NCBI RefSeq assembly: GCF_001679785.1
Contig: NZ_CP016286.1
Span: 3,284,001 to 3,348,000 of the forward strand
Direction of reading: 5' to 3'
DNA length: 64,000 nt
Origin: Rhizobium leguminosarum
Lineage (GTDB): Bacteria; Pseudomonadota; Alphaproteobacteria; Rhizobiales; Rhizobiaceae
Under the pieces are notes generated by a model that had not been told where the DNA came from, did not search any database, and saw nothing but the letters and a program-made list of their open reading frames with translations. Positions 45,291 to 55,088 of this stretch are shown one piece after another. The position numbers and the translations under genes are program-made. Positions within the stretch are counted from its first letter, which is position 1, and the number at the start of each line of letters is the position of its first letter.

Positions 45291-45357
45291 CTATAGGGTG
45301 AACCACGATCTCCAGGCTGCGTATAAGCCGATGGGACAAAAGAGCGTTGGGGCCAGA

Positions 45358-46392
45358 ATGACAGCAGATATTTCACTCCGCCCGGCGGATCATCCGCCCG
45401 TCAGGTCAGGCAAGGTCGGCGTCCTGCTGGTCAATCTCGGCACACCTGACGGCACCGACTACACCTCGATGCGCCGCTACCTCAGGGAATTCCTGACCGA
45501 TCGCCGCGTCATCGAATGGTCGCCCTGGAAATGGTATCCAATCCTGTTCGGCATCGTGCTCAACACCCGCCCGCAGAAGGTCGGCAAGGCCTATGAGCTG
45601 ATCTGGAACAAGGAGCGGAACGAAAGTTATCTCCGCACCTACACCCGCAATCAGTCGGAACTGATGGCTGAGCGCCTGAAGGATCTTGATAACGTCAAGG
45701 TCGACTGGGCGATGCGCTACGGCACACCGTCGATCGCCTCGCGCATCGACGCGCTGAAAGAAGAAGGCTGCGACCGTATCGTGCTCTTCCCGCTCTATCC
45801 GCAATATGCGGCGGCGACGACCGCCACCGTCAACGACAAAGCCTTTCAGAAGCTGCTCTCGATGCGCTGGCAGCCGGCGCTGCGCACCGTTCCCGCCTAT
45901 CATGACGACGAGACCTATATCGAGGCGCTCGCCGCGTCGGTCGAAAGGCATCTTTCGACCCTCGACTGGAAGCCCGAGATGCTGCTTGCCTCCTTCCACG
46001 GCATTCCGATGTCCTATTTCAAGCAGGGCGATCCCTACTACTGTCAATGCCAGAAGACCGGCCGGCTGCTGCGCGAGCGGCTCGGGCTCACCAAGGAAAA
46101 CTTCATGGTCACCTTCCAGTCCCGCTTCGGGCCGGAGGAATGGCTGCAACCCTACACCGACAAGACGGTGGAGAAGCTCGCCAGGGACGGCGTCAAGCGC
46201 ATGGCCGTCATCAATCCCGGTTTCGTCTCCGACTGTCTCGAGACTCTGGAGGAGATCGCCGAACAGGCCGCCCATTCCTTTCACGAGAATGGCGGCGAGA
46301 AATTCGCGCATATTCCCTGCCTCAACGACGGCGAGGACGGCATGAAGGTGTTGGAAAAGGTCGTCCGCCGCGAATTGCAGGGCTGGATCTGA
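45358..46392 (+). CDS. hemH: Ferrochelatase (344 aa)
   Basis: Inserts Fe(II) into protoporphyrin IX, the last step of haem synthesis. Motifs: GVLLVNLGTPDGTDYTSMRR YLREFLTDRRVIEWSPWKW, AMRYGTPSIASRI, LFPLYPQYAAATTATVND, LLASFHGIPMSYFKQGDPY (catalytic His), TFQSRFGPEEWLQPYTDK and INPGFVSDCLETLEEI (active-site Glu). ATG 45358 gives the usual length; in-frame ATG 45331 is an alternative. Cytoplasmic or inner-membrane associated. Confidence 0.96.
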   Translation: MTADISLRPADHPPVRSGKVGVLLVNLGTPDGTDYTSMRRYLREFLTDRRVIEWSPWKWYPILFGIVLNTRPQKVGKAYELIWNKERNESYLRTYTRNQSELMAERLKDLDNVKVDWAMRYGTPSIASRIDALKEEGCDRIVLFPLYPQYAAATTATVNDKAFQKLLSMRWQPALRTVPAYHDDETYIEALAASVERHLSTLDWKPEMLLASFHGIPMSYFKQGDPYYCQCQKTGRLLRERLGLTKENFMVTFQSRFGPEEWLQPYTDKTVEKLARDGVKRMAVINPGFVSDCLETLEEIAEQAAHSFHENGGEKFAHIPCLNDGEDGMKVLEKVVRRELQGWI

Positions 46393-46572
46393 GAAACTTT
46401 TTCAGAAAGCGGCGCCGCGCGGATAGCTGGCGAAGGCCCGGATAACTCAACCGAGATGAAACCTCCCTCTCATGCGGGTGTGTGGCATCCGTGTGGCATT
46501 TCTTCCTCGCAAAGAACATGCTACCCCACCACATCAGTGTATGGGCGCATGCGCCGATAGGAGGAATTATTC

Positions 46573-47613
46573 ATGCTGTTCGGCGGCTTCGACATCGTCG
46601 TGATCGTGCTGGTCATCTTCGTCATCCTGGTGCTCTTTGCCGGGATCAAGACCGTGCCGCAGGGCTACCGCTATACGATCGAGCGCTTCGGGCGTTATAC
46701 CCGCACGCTGGAGCCGGGCCTCAACCTCATCACCCCCTTTATCGAGCGCGTCGGCGCCAAGTTGAACGTGATGGAGCAGGTGCTGAACGTGCCGACCCAG
46801 GAGGTGATCACCAAGGATAATGCCTCGGTTTCGGCCGATGCCGTCTCCTTCTACCAGGTGCTGAACGCCGCCCAGGCTGCCTATCAGGTTTCCAACCTCG
46901 AAAATGCCATCCTCAATCTCACCATGACCAACATCCGCTCGGTCATGGGATCGATGGATCTCGACGAACTGCTCTCCAACCGCGATGCGATCAACGACCG
47001 GCTGCTGCGCGTCGTCGACGAGGCCGTGCATCCTTGGGGCATCAAGGTCACCCGCGTCGAGATCAAGGACATCCAGCCGCCGCGCGACCTCGTCGATGCG
47101 ATGGCCCGCCAGATGAAGGCCGAGCGCGAGAAGCGCGCCCAGGTGCTGGAAGCCGAGGGATCGCGCAATGCACAGATCTTGAGAGCCGAAGGCGCCAAAC
47201 AGTCCGCCATCCTGCAGGCCGAAGGCCAGCGCGAGGCCGCCTTCCGCAACGCCGAAGCCCGCGAACGTCTGGCCGAGGCCGAAGCCAAGGCGACGAAGAT
47301 GGTCTCTGAAGCGATTGCCGCCGGCGACATCCAGGCGATCAACTATTTCGTCGCCCAGAAATACACCGAGGCTCTGACCTCGATCGGTTCGGCGCCCAAT
47401 TCCAAGATCGTGATGATGCCGATGGAAGCCTCTTCCATCCTGAGCTCGCTCGGTGGTATCGGCGCCATTGCCCGCGAAGTCTTCGGCGATGCCGGCAACA
47501 GCCCGTCAACGCCGCTGCCGGTACCGCCGCGTCCGCGTCCCGCTCCGGCGCGCTCGACGCCGCCGATCAATCCGTCGACCCCCAATCCTTTCAATCCCGA
47601 GCAGGAGCGCTAA
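46573..47613 (+). CDS. SPFH/Band-7 (stomatin-like) membrane protein (346 aa)
   Basis: One N-terminal membrane segment ([18 protein letters not shown]), then an SPFH domain ([40 protein letters not shown] [24 protein letters not shown] [20 protein letters not shown]) and a coiled coil of [12 protein letters not shown] repeats. A Pro-rich tail ends the protein. Related to QmcA. Members form membrane scaffolds and typically pair with NfeD, as here: the NfeD gene starts three nt after the stop. GGAGG lies upstream. Confidence 0.95.
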   Translation: MLFGGFDIVVIVLVIFVILVLFAGIKTVPQGYRYTIERFGRYTRTLEPGLNLITPFIERVGAKLNVMEQVLNVPTQEVITKDNASVSADAVSFYQVLNAAQAAYQVSNLENAILNLTMTNIRSVMGSMDLDELLSNRDAINDRLLRVVDEAVHPWGIKVTRVEIKDIQPPRDLVDAMARQMKAEREKRAQVLEAEGSRNAQILRAEGAKQSAILQAEGQREAAFRNAEARERLAEAEAKATKMVSEAIAAGDIQAINYFVAQKYTEALTSIGSAPNSKIVMMPMEASSILSSLGGIGAIAREVFGDAGNSPSTPLPVPPRPRPAPARSTPPINPSTPNPFNPEQER

Positions 47614-47616
47614 GCC

Positions 47617-48072
47617 ATGCTGGCGAAGATCGTCGCCGAACTCGGTCCATGGAGCTGGTGGGTCGCGGGCCTCGTGCTGCTCGCCGCGGAAATGATCGTT
47701 CCCGGCTTCTTCCTGGTCTGGATCGGCCTTGCTGCCTTGATCGTCGGCGCGCTGTCGCTGCTCTTCTGGGACAGCGCCTTCTGGGTCTGGGAGTTGCAGG
47801 CGATCCTTTTTGCGCTTCTCGCCGTTGCCACGACCTTCGCCGGCCGCCGGCTGACGCTGCGCAATGCGACGACCGACGAGCCCTTCCTCAATCAGCGCGG
47901 CGCCAGCCTCGTCGGCCGCACAGCGACGCTGCACGAACCGATCCGTGAGGGCCGCGGCCGAATCCGACTCGACGATACGCTGTGGCAGGTGATGGGACCT
48001 GACCTGCCCGTGGGAACACAGGTGAAGGTGGTTTCGAGCAACGGCCGCGACCTGACGGTGGAACCCGTCTGA
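47617..48072 (+). CDS. NfeD-family membrane protein (151 aa)
   Basis: Three to four hydrophobic segments (SWWVAGLVLLAAEMIVPGFF LVWIGLAALIVGAL, WELQAILFALLAVATTF) followed by a C-terminal OB-fold domain (GASLVGRTATLHEPIREGRG, RIRLDDTLWQVMGPDLPVGT and KVVSSNGRDLTVEPV). This is the short NfeD type without a ClpP-like protease domain. It partners the SPFH protein directly upstream and probably anchors or regulates that scaffold. Confidence 0.93.
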   Translation: MLAKIVAELGPWSWWVAGLVLLAAEMIVPGFFLVWIGLAALIVGALSLLFWDSAFWVWELQAILFALLAVATTFAGRRLTLRNATTDEPFLNQRGASLVGRTATLHEPIREGRGRIRLDDTLWQVMGPDLPVGTQVKVVSSNGRDLTVEPV

Positions 48073-48086
48073 TCAAACGAGCCTGA

Positions 48087-49082
48087 TCAGGCGACGCCGA
48101 TCCGTAGCAGGTCGTGGAAATGCACCAGCCCGACAGGCCGGCGGTCGTCGTCGATGACGATCAGCGCGCCGATGTGATGCTGGTTGAGCAGCGCTAGGGC
48201 CGCGGTCGCCAGCACCGTCGGCTTCACCGTCTTCGGCGTCCGCGTCATGATGTCGTCGACGGTAAGCTCGGCAAGATTGCGCGTCAGGTTGCGCGCCATG
48301 TCGCCTTCGGTGACGATACCGCAGAGCCGCCCATCCTCATCAAGCACGCCGACGCAGCCGAAATGCTTGCGCGACAGCACCGTGATCGCATCCGGCATCG
48401 GTGTACCCGTGGCAACGAGCGGCAGCCGCTCGCCTGTATGCATGACATCGGCGACATGCATCAGGCTCGCGCCCAGCTTGCCGCCGGGATGGAAGACGTG
48501 GAAATCCGTGGCGGTAAAGCCGCGCGCCTCCAACAGCGCCACCGCCAGCGCGTCGCCGATCGCAAGCTGCATCAGCGTCGAGGTCGTCGGCGCCAGCCCA
48601 TTGGGGCAGGCCTCCTGTTCGTTCGGCATCAGAAGGATGATATCGGCGGCGGCCGCGAGCGAGGAACCTTCGCTACAGGTGATCGCGATCAGCGGAATGG
48701 AGAAGCGCCGCGTGAAAGAAATGATGCTCTTGAGCTCGGCGCTCTCGCCGCCCTTGGAAATCGCCAGCACGACGTCGTCGCGCGCGATCATCCCGAGATC
48801 GCCGTGATTGGCCTCCGCCGCATGCACGAAAAAGGCAGGTGTCCCGGTTGAGGCGAATGTCGCCGCGAGCTTGGCGCCGATATGCCCGCTCTTGCCGACG
48901 CCGGTGACGATAACGCGGCCGGAGATGTCGCCGATGACTTCGACGGCCCGTGTGAACGGGCCGGCCAATCCATTGTCAAAAGCCTGTTCGAGCGCTTCAA
49001 GACCGCGTCTTTCGGTCTCTATCGTGCGTTTTGCCGATTCGAGCACGCTGTTTTCAACGAGGTTGATCGCTCTTCTGTTCAT
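48087..49082 (-). CDS. kdsD: Arabinose-5-phosphate isomerase, KpsF/GutQ family (331 aa)
   Basis: An N-terminal SIS sugar-isomerase domain (GRVIVTGVGKSGHIGAKLAA TFASTGTPAFFVHAAEANHG DLGMI, VLAISKGGESAEL, APTTSTLMQLAIGDALAVAL) followed by two CBS domains (DVMHTGERLPLVATGTPMPD, VDDIMTRTPKTVKPTVLATA). Interconverts ribulose-5-P and arabinose-5-P for Kdo, needed for lipopolysaccharide. Length and architecture are typical. Convergent with NfeD; CTGATCA/TGATCAG (48069-48090) lies between their stops. Confidence 0.95.
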   Translation of the reverse strand: MNRRAINLVENSVLESAKRTIETERRGLEALEQAFDNGLAGPFTRAVEVIGDISGRVIVTGVGKSGHIGAKLAATFASTGTPAFFVHAAEANHGDLGMIARDDVVLAISKGGESAELKSIISFTRRFSIPLIAITCSEGSSLAAAADIILLMPNEQEACPNGLAPTTSTLMQLAIGDALAVALLEARGFTATDFHVFHPGGKLGASLMHVADVMHTGERLPLVATGTPMPDAITVLSRKHFGCVGVLDEDGRLCGIVTEGDMARNLTRNLAELTVDDIMTRTPKTVKPTVLATAALALLNQHHIGALIVIDDDRRPVGLVHFHDLLRIGVA

Positions 49083-49207
49083 GAAATTGCGTTAGACCTT
49101 TTCACTTTCCAAGTCCACCCCGCACTCTTTCCGAATTGTGAAGAGCGCCCGCCGCCGGCAACGAATGGTTAACCACAAGGCTTTACCTTTGGGTAAGAAC
49201 CGAAAGC

Positions 49208-50767
49208 ATGTCAGGCGCGAATTGCATGGGCCAGCCAAAACAGACGAGCAGTGTGACGCCGCTCCGCGCCATGAGCCGTGCCGTCTCTTTTGCCGTGCTT
49301 GGTAGCATGCTTCTCAGCCAGACGGCAGCCTTCGCGCAATCCGCCTCGACACAGCCAGCAAACAGCCGCTCCCCCGCCTCTCAGGATTACCGCGCCACCA
49401 ACAATGCCACATCCGCCACCGGTTTCGATGACGAGACCGGCGATACCACCACTCCTGAGGCAAACGGCACGACTGCGACCGCGGACGATGCCCAGCAGCG
49501 GCCCGCCATACCGGATGCACAGGCCGGCGACGACATTACCGGCTCCATCCTCGACGAGGACATACGCCGGCTGAACACCCGCGAGGCGCCGATCGACGAG
49601 ACGCTGCCGCGCCGCAGGGCTGCCGAGAGCGCCTCGACAGAGGAAACGCCAGGAATTCCGATCGGCACTTTTGTGCTCCGTCCGAGCGTCACCCAGAGCA
49701 TCAACACCGAGACCACCAAGGACGGCAATACCAGGCAGCGGCGCGCCTTCCTCGAAACGGATGCGGCAGCGACACTGACGTCCGACTGGGGTCGGCACCA
49801 GCTCACCGTGACCTCGGAAGGCGCCTGGCAGAGGAATATCAGCGGCGAGGGCGAGGAGCAGCCTTCCTTTAAAGTCGACGGCGATCTCAGGCTGGATCTT
49901 GCCGACGAGACTGTCGCGCACCTCACCGCCGGTTATAATTTCTATCGCGAGGATACGGACGATCCCGACGCCATCGCCGACGCCGCGCAGCAGTCGGACG
50001 TTCAGGAATTTTCGGCAGGCGCCTCCGTCCAACGCGATTTCGGCATCCTGCGCGGCACGACGGCACTGGCACTGACCCGCTCGATCTATTCGGATGCCAA
50101 GCTTGCCAACGGCACCACCGTCGCTCTCAGCGACCGTAACCAGACGACGGGCACGCTGCGCGGCCGCGTCGGCTACGAGCTGTCCCCCGCGCTCATTCCC
50201 TTTATCGAGGCAACAATCGGCCGTTCGGTCTATGATGAAACACGCGATTCTGCCGGTTACGAGCGTTCCGGCCATAGCTATGGCGCCAAGGCAGGCGTCG
50301 AGGTCGATCTCGGCGAAAAGCTGAAGGGTGAAGTCGGCGTCGGCTACGAGATGGCGGATTTCGAAGACAGCCGCCTGTCCTCGATCGATACCGCCACGCT
50401 TGATGCGAGCCTGCTCTGGTCGCCGATCCGCGGCACCGATGTCAATCTCGACCTGCAGACAAGCATCCAACCCTCGACCACGGCAGGCGAAAGCGGCTAC
50501 GTCTCGCACGCGCTGACGACGACGGTCACCCACCAGCTGCGCGACAACCTGGTCGGGACGATGATCGGCGGGGTCATATGGCGCGATTATCCCACGGACA
50601 GCACCATCAACGACGAGCTCGTCTATACCGCCGCGACTGGCCTAACCTGGAACATCAACCGCTATCTCGATCTGACCAGCACGCTCGGCTACGAGCTGAC
50701 GACGCGCAAGGAAGGCACCGATTCGCAGCAATGGCGAGCCGGCGTCGGTCTCAAGCTGAAACGCTAG
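49208..50767 (+). CDS. Outer-membrane beta-barrel protein (519 aa)
   Basis: A signal peptide (SRAVSFAVLGSMLLSQTAAF AQ) is followed by about 110 residues of polar Asp/Thr-rich sequence. A long barrel-type domain of alternating strands then runs to the terminus: TSDWGRHQLTVTSEGAWQRN, TVAHLTAGYNFYRED, GVEVDLGEKLKGEVGVGYEM and a final strand RAGVGLKLKR. Function unknown; exported barrels of this type occur across rhizobia. Its TAG stop is part of the 4-bp target duplication of the adjacent IS. An alternative start is 49226 (MGQPKQ). Confidence 0.85.
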   Translation: MSGANCMGQPKQTSSVTPLRAMSRAVSFAVLGSMLLSQTAAFAQSASTQPANSRSPASQDYRATNNATSATGFDDETGDTTTPEANGTTATADDAQQRPAIPDAQAGDDITGSILDEDIRRLNTREAPIDETLPRRRAAESASTEETPGIPIGTFVLRPSVTQSINTETTKDGNTRQRRAFLETDAAATLTSDWGRHQLTVTSEGAWQRNISGEGEEQPSFKVDGDLRLDLADETVAHLTAGYNFYREDTDDPDAIADAAQQSDVQEFSAGASVQRDFGILRGTTALALTRSIYSDAKLANGTTVALSDRNQTTGTLRGRVGYELSPALIPFIEATIGRSVYDETRDSAGYERSGHSYGAKAGVEVDLGEKLKGEVGVGYEMADFEDSRLSSIDTATLDASLLWSPIRGTDVNLDLQTSIQPSTTAGESGYVSHALTTTVTHQLRDNLVGTMIGGVIWRDYPTDSTINDELVYTAATGLTWNINRYLDLTSTLGYELTTRKEGTDSQQWRAGVGLKLKR

Positions 50768-52414
50768 CCCGCATCTCTCACAGCGCCTGTGGCGTTGGTT
50801 GACGTTGGGCTGTTGGCGGCGGTCGGGGCTGGGCTCCCCGCCGAAGACGCGGGCGGTCGTCACCGCGATGTTGGGCGTTTTGTCTGGTCCGGCGATGTAT
50901 CCTCTGTCGTTGGCGGGAAGGGCTCGGGTCCGGCGGCATCATCGGGCCGCGGCGCATATTCGGGCGTGAGCCAGGGCAAATTCCTCGGCATATGGGCAGG
51001 CCGAAGCCATCGCCACCTTGATGCGGCGGACGGAGATGCGGACCTGGGCGCCGATCTTCAAGAGCTTCAATCGGATCGTGCCGCAGGTGGCATCGGCAAG
51101 GCGGCTACCGGTGAGGCCGAGGCGGCGTAGCGCACAGATCAGCACATAGGCCAAGGATGCAAACCAGAGCCGCAACTGATTGGCGCGCATGGTGTGGGCG
51201 CTGGTGCGGTCGGCATAGAGATCGAGCTGGCATTCCTTGATGCGGTTCTCCATATCGCCACGGGCGCAGTAAAGCTCCTCGTAAAGCGGTTGTGCCGCCC
51301 AGTATTCCGGTTCCAGCGAGGTGACGATGAAGCGCGGATTGGCCCCCGCCATCGTCCATTCGGCCTTGGCCACCACCCGCCGCCGGCATGACCAGCTGCC
51401 CTTCGTCGACCACAGGAAGTCGCGGAAGACGCGGGCAGCCTGGCCGCTTGCCTTGGCCGCAAGGCTCGCTTCCTCCAGGGCCTCGGCGATCTTCTCTTCC
51501 AACCGCTTGTTGCGGGCAAGGCCAAAGACATAGTCGACGCCGTTTGCCTCGCACCAGTCCATCAGTTCGTCGCGGGCAAAGCCGGAATCGGCCCGCAGGA
51601 TGATGCGGACGTTGGGCCAGCGCGCGCGGATCTGCTTGACGATCCGCCCGACCTCCTCGACCGCGCCGGCGCTGGCGTCGATATTGGAGCGTCGCAGCTT
51701 GGCCGAAAGCAGATGCCGGCCGCAAAAGATGTAGAGCGGCAAATAGCAATAGCCGTCATAATAGCCGTGGAAGAACCGCCCTTCCTGATGGCCGTGCAGC
51801 GGATCGTCGGTGGCGTCGAGATCGAGCACGATCTCCTCCGGCGGCCTGTCGTGTGCGTCCACGAACAGCTCCACGAATAGCGCTTCCAGCGCCCCTGCGT
51901 CATAGGCGATCTTATGATAGCGCGTCGGCGCGCCGGGGCGGCCGTGCTCCAGCCGGTTCAACGTGGATTTGCCGGCAAGCACCGCACAGTCTTGTCGCTT
52001 CGGCGTCAGCCGCTCCGACAGCAGCGCAAGTACCGGGTCGTGGCGCAGCGTGTCGTGATCGTCGACATCCTCATAGCCCAGCGCGATCGCTGCAATGCGC
52101 TGCCCGACCAGCGTGCGCATGCTGTGGACCGTGCACTTGCGATCGCGGCCATCAATGAAGCAGCCGGCCACCCGGTCGAATAGCCCGATGGCCCCATCGA
52201 CGTGGCGAAGCAGCAGCGCACCGGCATCCGAGGTGATCGCGCCGCCGTCAAAACCAGCGATAACTTTGTGGCCGTCGAAGCCTTTAAATCCGAACTGCGC
52301 GGAGATACAGTGTGTTTGCATCGGGCCTCCGTAACGAATCTGGTAAGCCTTTGTCGTAAAAGCAGTTTCTCAGATTCGCAGGCCCGATGCACCCCTTACT
52401 TTGAGAGATTCGGG
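50768..52414. mobile_element. IS1380-family insertion sequence (1647 bp, complete)
   Basis: Terminal inverted repeats CCCGCATCTCTCA (50768-50780) and TGAGAGATTCGGG (52402-52414) match at 12 of 13 positions. They are flanked by a CTAG direct repeat (50764-50767 and 52415-52418), the target duplication. One intact transposase is encoded on the minus strand. Length fits the family. The left duplication contains the stop codon of the upstream barrel-protein gene, so the coding sequence is not changed. Confidence 0.9.
50939..52321 (-). CDS. IS1380-family transposase (460 aa)
   Basis: A DDE transposase of the IS1380 (DDE_Tnp_1-like) group: GFDGGAITSDAGALLLRHVD, IAAIALGYEDVDDHDTLRHD PVLALL, EIVLDLDATDDPLHGHQEGR FFHGYYDGYCYLPLYIFCG, IILRADSGFARDELMDWCEA and CRGDMENRIKE-like CARGDMENRIKE (DDE residues in DLDATDD, RADSGF, MENRIKE). 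No frameshift or stop is present, so it is potentially active. It fills most of the element; the remaining 171 nt at the left end are non-coding. Confidence 0.95.
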   Translation of the reverse strand: MQTHCISAQFGFKGFDGHKVIAGFDGGAITSDAGALLLRHVDGAIGLFDRVAGCFIDGRDRKCTVHSMRTLVGQRIAAIALGYEDVDDHDTLRHDPVLALLSERLTPKRQDCAVLAGKSTLNRLEHGRPGAPTRYHKIAYDAGALEALFVELFVDAHDRPPEEIVLDLDATDDPLHGHQEGRFFHGYYDGYCYLPLYIFCGRHLLSAKLRRSNIDASAGAVEEVGRIVKQIRARWPNVRIILRADSGFARDELMDWCEANGVDYVFGLARNKRLEEKIAEALEEASLAAKASGQAARVFRDFLWSTKGSWSCRRRVVAKAEWTMAGANPRFIVTSLEPEYWAAQPLYEELYCARGDMENRIKECQLDLYADRTSAHTMRANQLRLWFASLAYVLICALRRLGLTGSRLADATCGTIRLKLLKIGAQVRISVRRIKVAMASACPYAEEFALAHARICAAAR

Positions 52415-52427
52415 CTAGCGCACCGGC

Positions 52428-52521
52428 CCGAAAATCGGAATCGATTTTCGGAAAGCACGATGCGTAGATTCGAAAGTGTTGGAGCATCCTTGGTGCGTCC
52501 GAAAGGACGCACGCTCTAATG
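52428..52521 (-). repeat. Dispersed palindromic repeat, copy D (inverted)
   Basis: On the minus strand it reads GAGCGTGCGTCCTTTCGGAC, GCACCAAGGATGCTCCAACA and CTTTCGAATCTACGCATCGT, ending with the CCGAAAATCGATTCCGATTT palindrome of copy C. Before the IS inserted, this repeat started about ten nt after the stop of the barrel-protein gene. Confidence 0.75.
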
Positions 52522-52530
52522 CATTTCGAC

Positions 52531-52571
52531 CAAAATAGAGCGCCGCGTATCCGTTAGGACACGCGGCGCTC
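52531..52571 (-). terminator. Intrinsic terminator of galU
   Basis: GAGCGCCGCGTGTCC-TAAC-GGATACGCGGCGCTC pairs at 14 of 15 positions and is followed by TATTTTG on the minus strand, 20 nt after the galU stop. Confidence 0.85.
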
Positions 52572-52590
52572 ATCACATTGAATCTGCGAC

Positions 52591-53478
52591 TTATTTCAGG
52601 CCGGCCAGCAGTTCCCTGAAGCCGCCTTCGACGGAAGGGCGAATATCGGCGCGTTCGAGGGCGAAGGCGACGTTTGCCAGGATGAAGCCATCCTTGGCGC
52701 CACAGTCGTAGGTCGCGCCGCGGAAATGGTAACCGGCGAAATCCTGTTCCTTCAGCAGCTTCAGCATGCCGTCGGTGAGCTGGACCTCGTTGCCGGCGCC
52801 GCGCTCCTGGGTTTCGAGGATCTTGAAGATCTCCGGCTGCAGGATATAGCGGCCGTTGATGAAGAAGTTGGAAGGCGCCGTCCCCTTGGCGGGCTTTTCC
52901 ACCATGCCGGTAATGCGGAATCCGTCGCCGATCGCCTCGCCGACTCCGACGATGCCGTATTTATGCGCCTGGTCCGGCGCGCATTCCTCGACGGCGATGA
53001 TATTGCCGCCGCTCTGGCCGTAAAGGTCGATCATGCCCTTCATGCAGCCCTTTTCGCCCTTCATGATCATATCGGGCAGCAGCAAAGCGAAGGGCTCGTC
53101 GCCGACGATCTCGCGGGCGCACCATACGGCGTGGCCGAGGCCGAGCGGTTCCTGCTGGCGGGTAAAGCTCACCGTACCTGCCTTGGGAAGCTGCTGCTGC
53201 AGGAGCGTGATTTCCGCCTTCTTGGCGCGCTCCTTGAGCGTCTGCTCGAGTTCGAAATGAATGTCGAAATAATCTTCGATGACGTGCTTGTTGCGCCCGG
53301 TGACGAAAACCAGATGCTCGATCCCGGCTTCGATCGCCTCATCGACGACATATTGAATGATCGGCTTGTCGACCACGGTCAACATTTCCTTCGGAACAGC
53401 CTTTGTTGCCGGCAGGAACCGCGTCCCCAACCCTGCTACCGGGAAAACTGCCTTACGAACTTTATTGTGATGCGCCAC
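52591..53478 (-). CDS. galU: UTP-glucose-1-phosphate uridylyltransferase (295 aa)
   Basis: Makes UDP-glucose for exopolysaccharide, cyclic glucan and LPS. Start is GTG 53478 with AGGAGG upstream (53484-53489 read on the minus strand). Motifs: [24 protein letters not shown] (nucleotide loop), [60 protein letters not shown] and the C-terminal [18 protein letters not shown]. Length is typical. Divergent from the lytic transglycosylase gene. Confidence 0.96.
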   Translation of the reverse strand: MAHHNKVRKAVFPVAGLGTRFLPATKAVPKEMLTVVDKPIIQYVVDEAIEAGIEHLVFVTGRNKHVIEDYFDIHFELEQTLKERAKKAEITLLQQQLPKAGTVSFTRQQEPLGLGHAVWCAREIVGDEPFALLLPDMIMKGEKGCMKGMIDLYGQSGGNIIAVEECAPDQAHKYGIVGVGEAIGDGFRITGMVEKPAKGTAPSNFFINGRYILQPEIFKILETQERGAGNEVQLTDGMLKLLKEQDFAGYHFRGATYDCGAKDGFILANVAFALERADIRPSVEGGFRELLAGLK

Positions 53479-53681
53479 ACAGGCCTCCTGCTTTGACTAT
53501 ATCGCCTTTTAAATAAAGCCGTTCACGTCTGACTAGTATAGAATTGCAACTGTTTTGCAACTGGTGACCTCAGCTGACGGTCATGGTAAAGAATTTGTTG
53601 ACTCCGTTCCTGTAGTCTCGGGTCTGGGCGGACATGACGCCCTGCTACGCCTGAAACTGAAGATGTGGGATACGACTGTCG

Positions 53682-54905
53682 ATGACCCAGAATCACAAAA
53701 ACTCCCTTCGTGGTCTTGCTCTCGCCCTCATTGTCGCCGCCCAGGTTGGGCTGGTCCCCGACAACGCGAAAGCTGATTCCCGCTTCCAGAAATGGATCGC
53801 GGATTTTTACCAAACAGCCGCTCAGAGTGGCATCAGTAAGGCAACCTATCAAAAGGCCTTTTCCGGGGTGAGCGAGCCCGATCCGACCGTGCTCGAAAAG
53901 GCGGCCTACCAGCCGGAATTCACCTCGAAGATCTGGGACTACGTCGATTCCCGCGTCAATCCCTATACCGTCAAGATCGGCCGCGAGATGGCCGCCAAGC
54001 ACGCAAGAACGCTCGCTGCGATCGAGCAGCGCTTCGGCGTCGACAAGACCATACTGCTGGCTATCTGGTCGATGGAATCGAATTACGGCGCGGTTCTCGA
54101 CAAGGACGACCGGCTGCACTACGTGCCGCGCGCCCTGGCAACGCTTGCCTATGCCGATCCGAGCCGTGCCAAATTCGCCAAGAAACAGCTGGTCGCCGCG
54201 CTGAAGATCCTGCAGAATGGCGATGTGCCGGCACGCGAGATGACCGGCTCCTGGGCCGGCGCCATGGGCCACACCCAGTTCATTCCGACAAGTTACCTGC
54301 TTTATGCCATCGATGCCGACGGCAACGGCCATCGCGACATCTGGAACTCGATCCCCGACGCGCTGGCGACCTCGGCCAATCTCTTGATGAAGAACGGCTG
54401 GGACACCGGCAAGACCTGGGGCTACGAGGTCGTCGTTCCCGCCGCAGTCGCCAAGCAGGCCGGCAAGACCCATACACTGGCCCAATGGGCGGCACTCGGC
54501 CTGACACGCCCGAATGGCAAGGCCTTCCGCGAGAGCGGCACCAAAGCCGTATTGAAGATGCCGGCCGGAGCCGGCGGCCCGGGCTTCCTGATGACTGCCA
54601 ACTTCTTCACCATCAAGAACTACAATGCCTCGGACAGCTACGCGCTTGCCGTCGGCCTGCTGGCCGACCAGATCGCCGGCTATGGCGGCATGCAGCAGCG
54701 TTGGCCGCGCCCGAACGGCGCACTCGACATCACCGAGAAATTCGAGCTGCAGACCCGTCTGAAGACGCTCGGCTATTACAATGGCGAGGTCGACGGCAAT
54801 TTCGGCTCGGGTTCGAAGGCGGCGATATCAGCCGTGCAGTCGCGCATCGGCATGCAGCCGGACGGCGAGCCCTCGCTACCGCTTCTGAACGCCCTGCGCC
54901 GCTAG
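53682..54905 (+). CDS. MltB-type lytic murein transglycosylase with PG-binding domain (407 aa)
   Basis: A signal peptide (GLALALIVAAQVGLVPDNAKA) is followed by the SLT_2/MltB domain: FSGVSEPDPTVLEKAAYQPE, LLAIWSMESNYGAVLDKDD with catalytic Glu in SMESNYG, SWAGAMGHTQFIPTSYLLYA and a C-terminal peptidoglycan_binding_1 domain (LQTRLKTLGYYNGEVDGNFG SGSKAAISAVQSRIG). It cleaves glycan strands in the periplasm. Divergent from galU; a direct repeat TTGCAACTG lies between them at 53544 and 53555. Confidence 0.95.
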   Translation: MTQNHKNSLRGLALALIVAAQVGLVPDNAKADSRFQKWIADFYQTAAQSGISKATYQKAFSGVSEPDPTVLEKAAYQPEFTSKIWDYVDSRVNPYTVKIGREMAAKHARTLAAIEQRFGVDKTILLAIWSMESNYGAVLDKDDRLHYVPRALATLAYADPSRAKFAKKQLVAALKILQNGDVPAREMTGSWAGAMGHTQFIPTSYLLYAIDADGNGHRDIWNSIPDALATSANLLMKNGWDTGKTWGYEVVVPAAVAKQAGKTHTLAQWAALGLTRPNGKAFRESGTKAVLKMPAGAGGPGFLMTANFFTIKNYNASDSYALAVGLLADQIAGYGGMQQRWPRPNGALDITEKFELQTRLKTLGYYNGEVDGNFGSGSKAAISAVQSRIGMQPDGEPSLPLLNALRR

Positions 54906-55088
54906 AGTTCGCGTCGGTTCGGGAATCATGCAGGGCGCTTCAAGTCTTTGTCTCATGCAGGTCGCCCCGTCCTGCCGCACGGTTTTGGCGAATCCGTATT
55001 GGAAGCGGCAGAACCGCGACCTAGATATTAGTGGGAGTGGACGCTGGCCTGCCCTGCGTGCAAGATGCCTGCAGATGCGGAACTGCCC

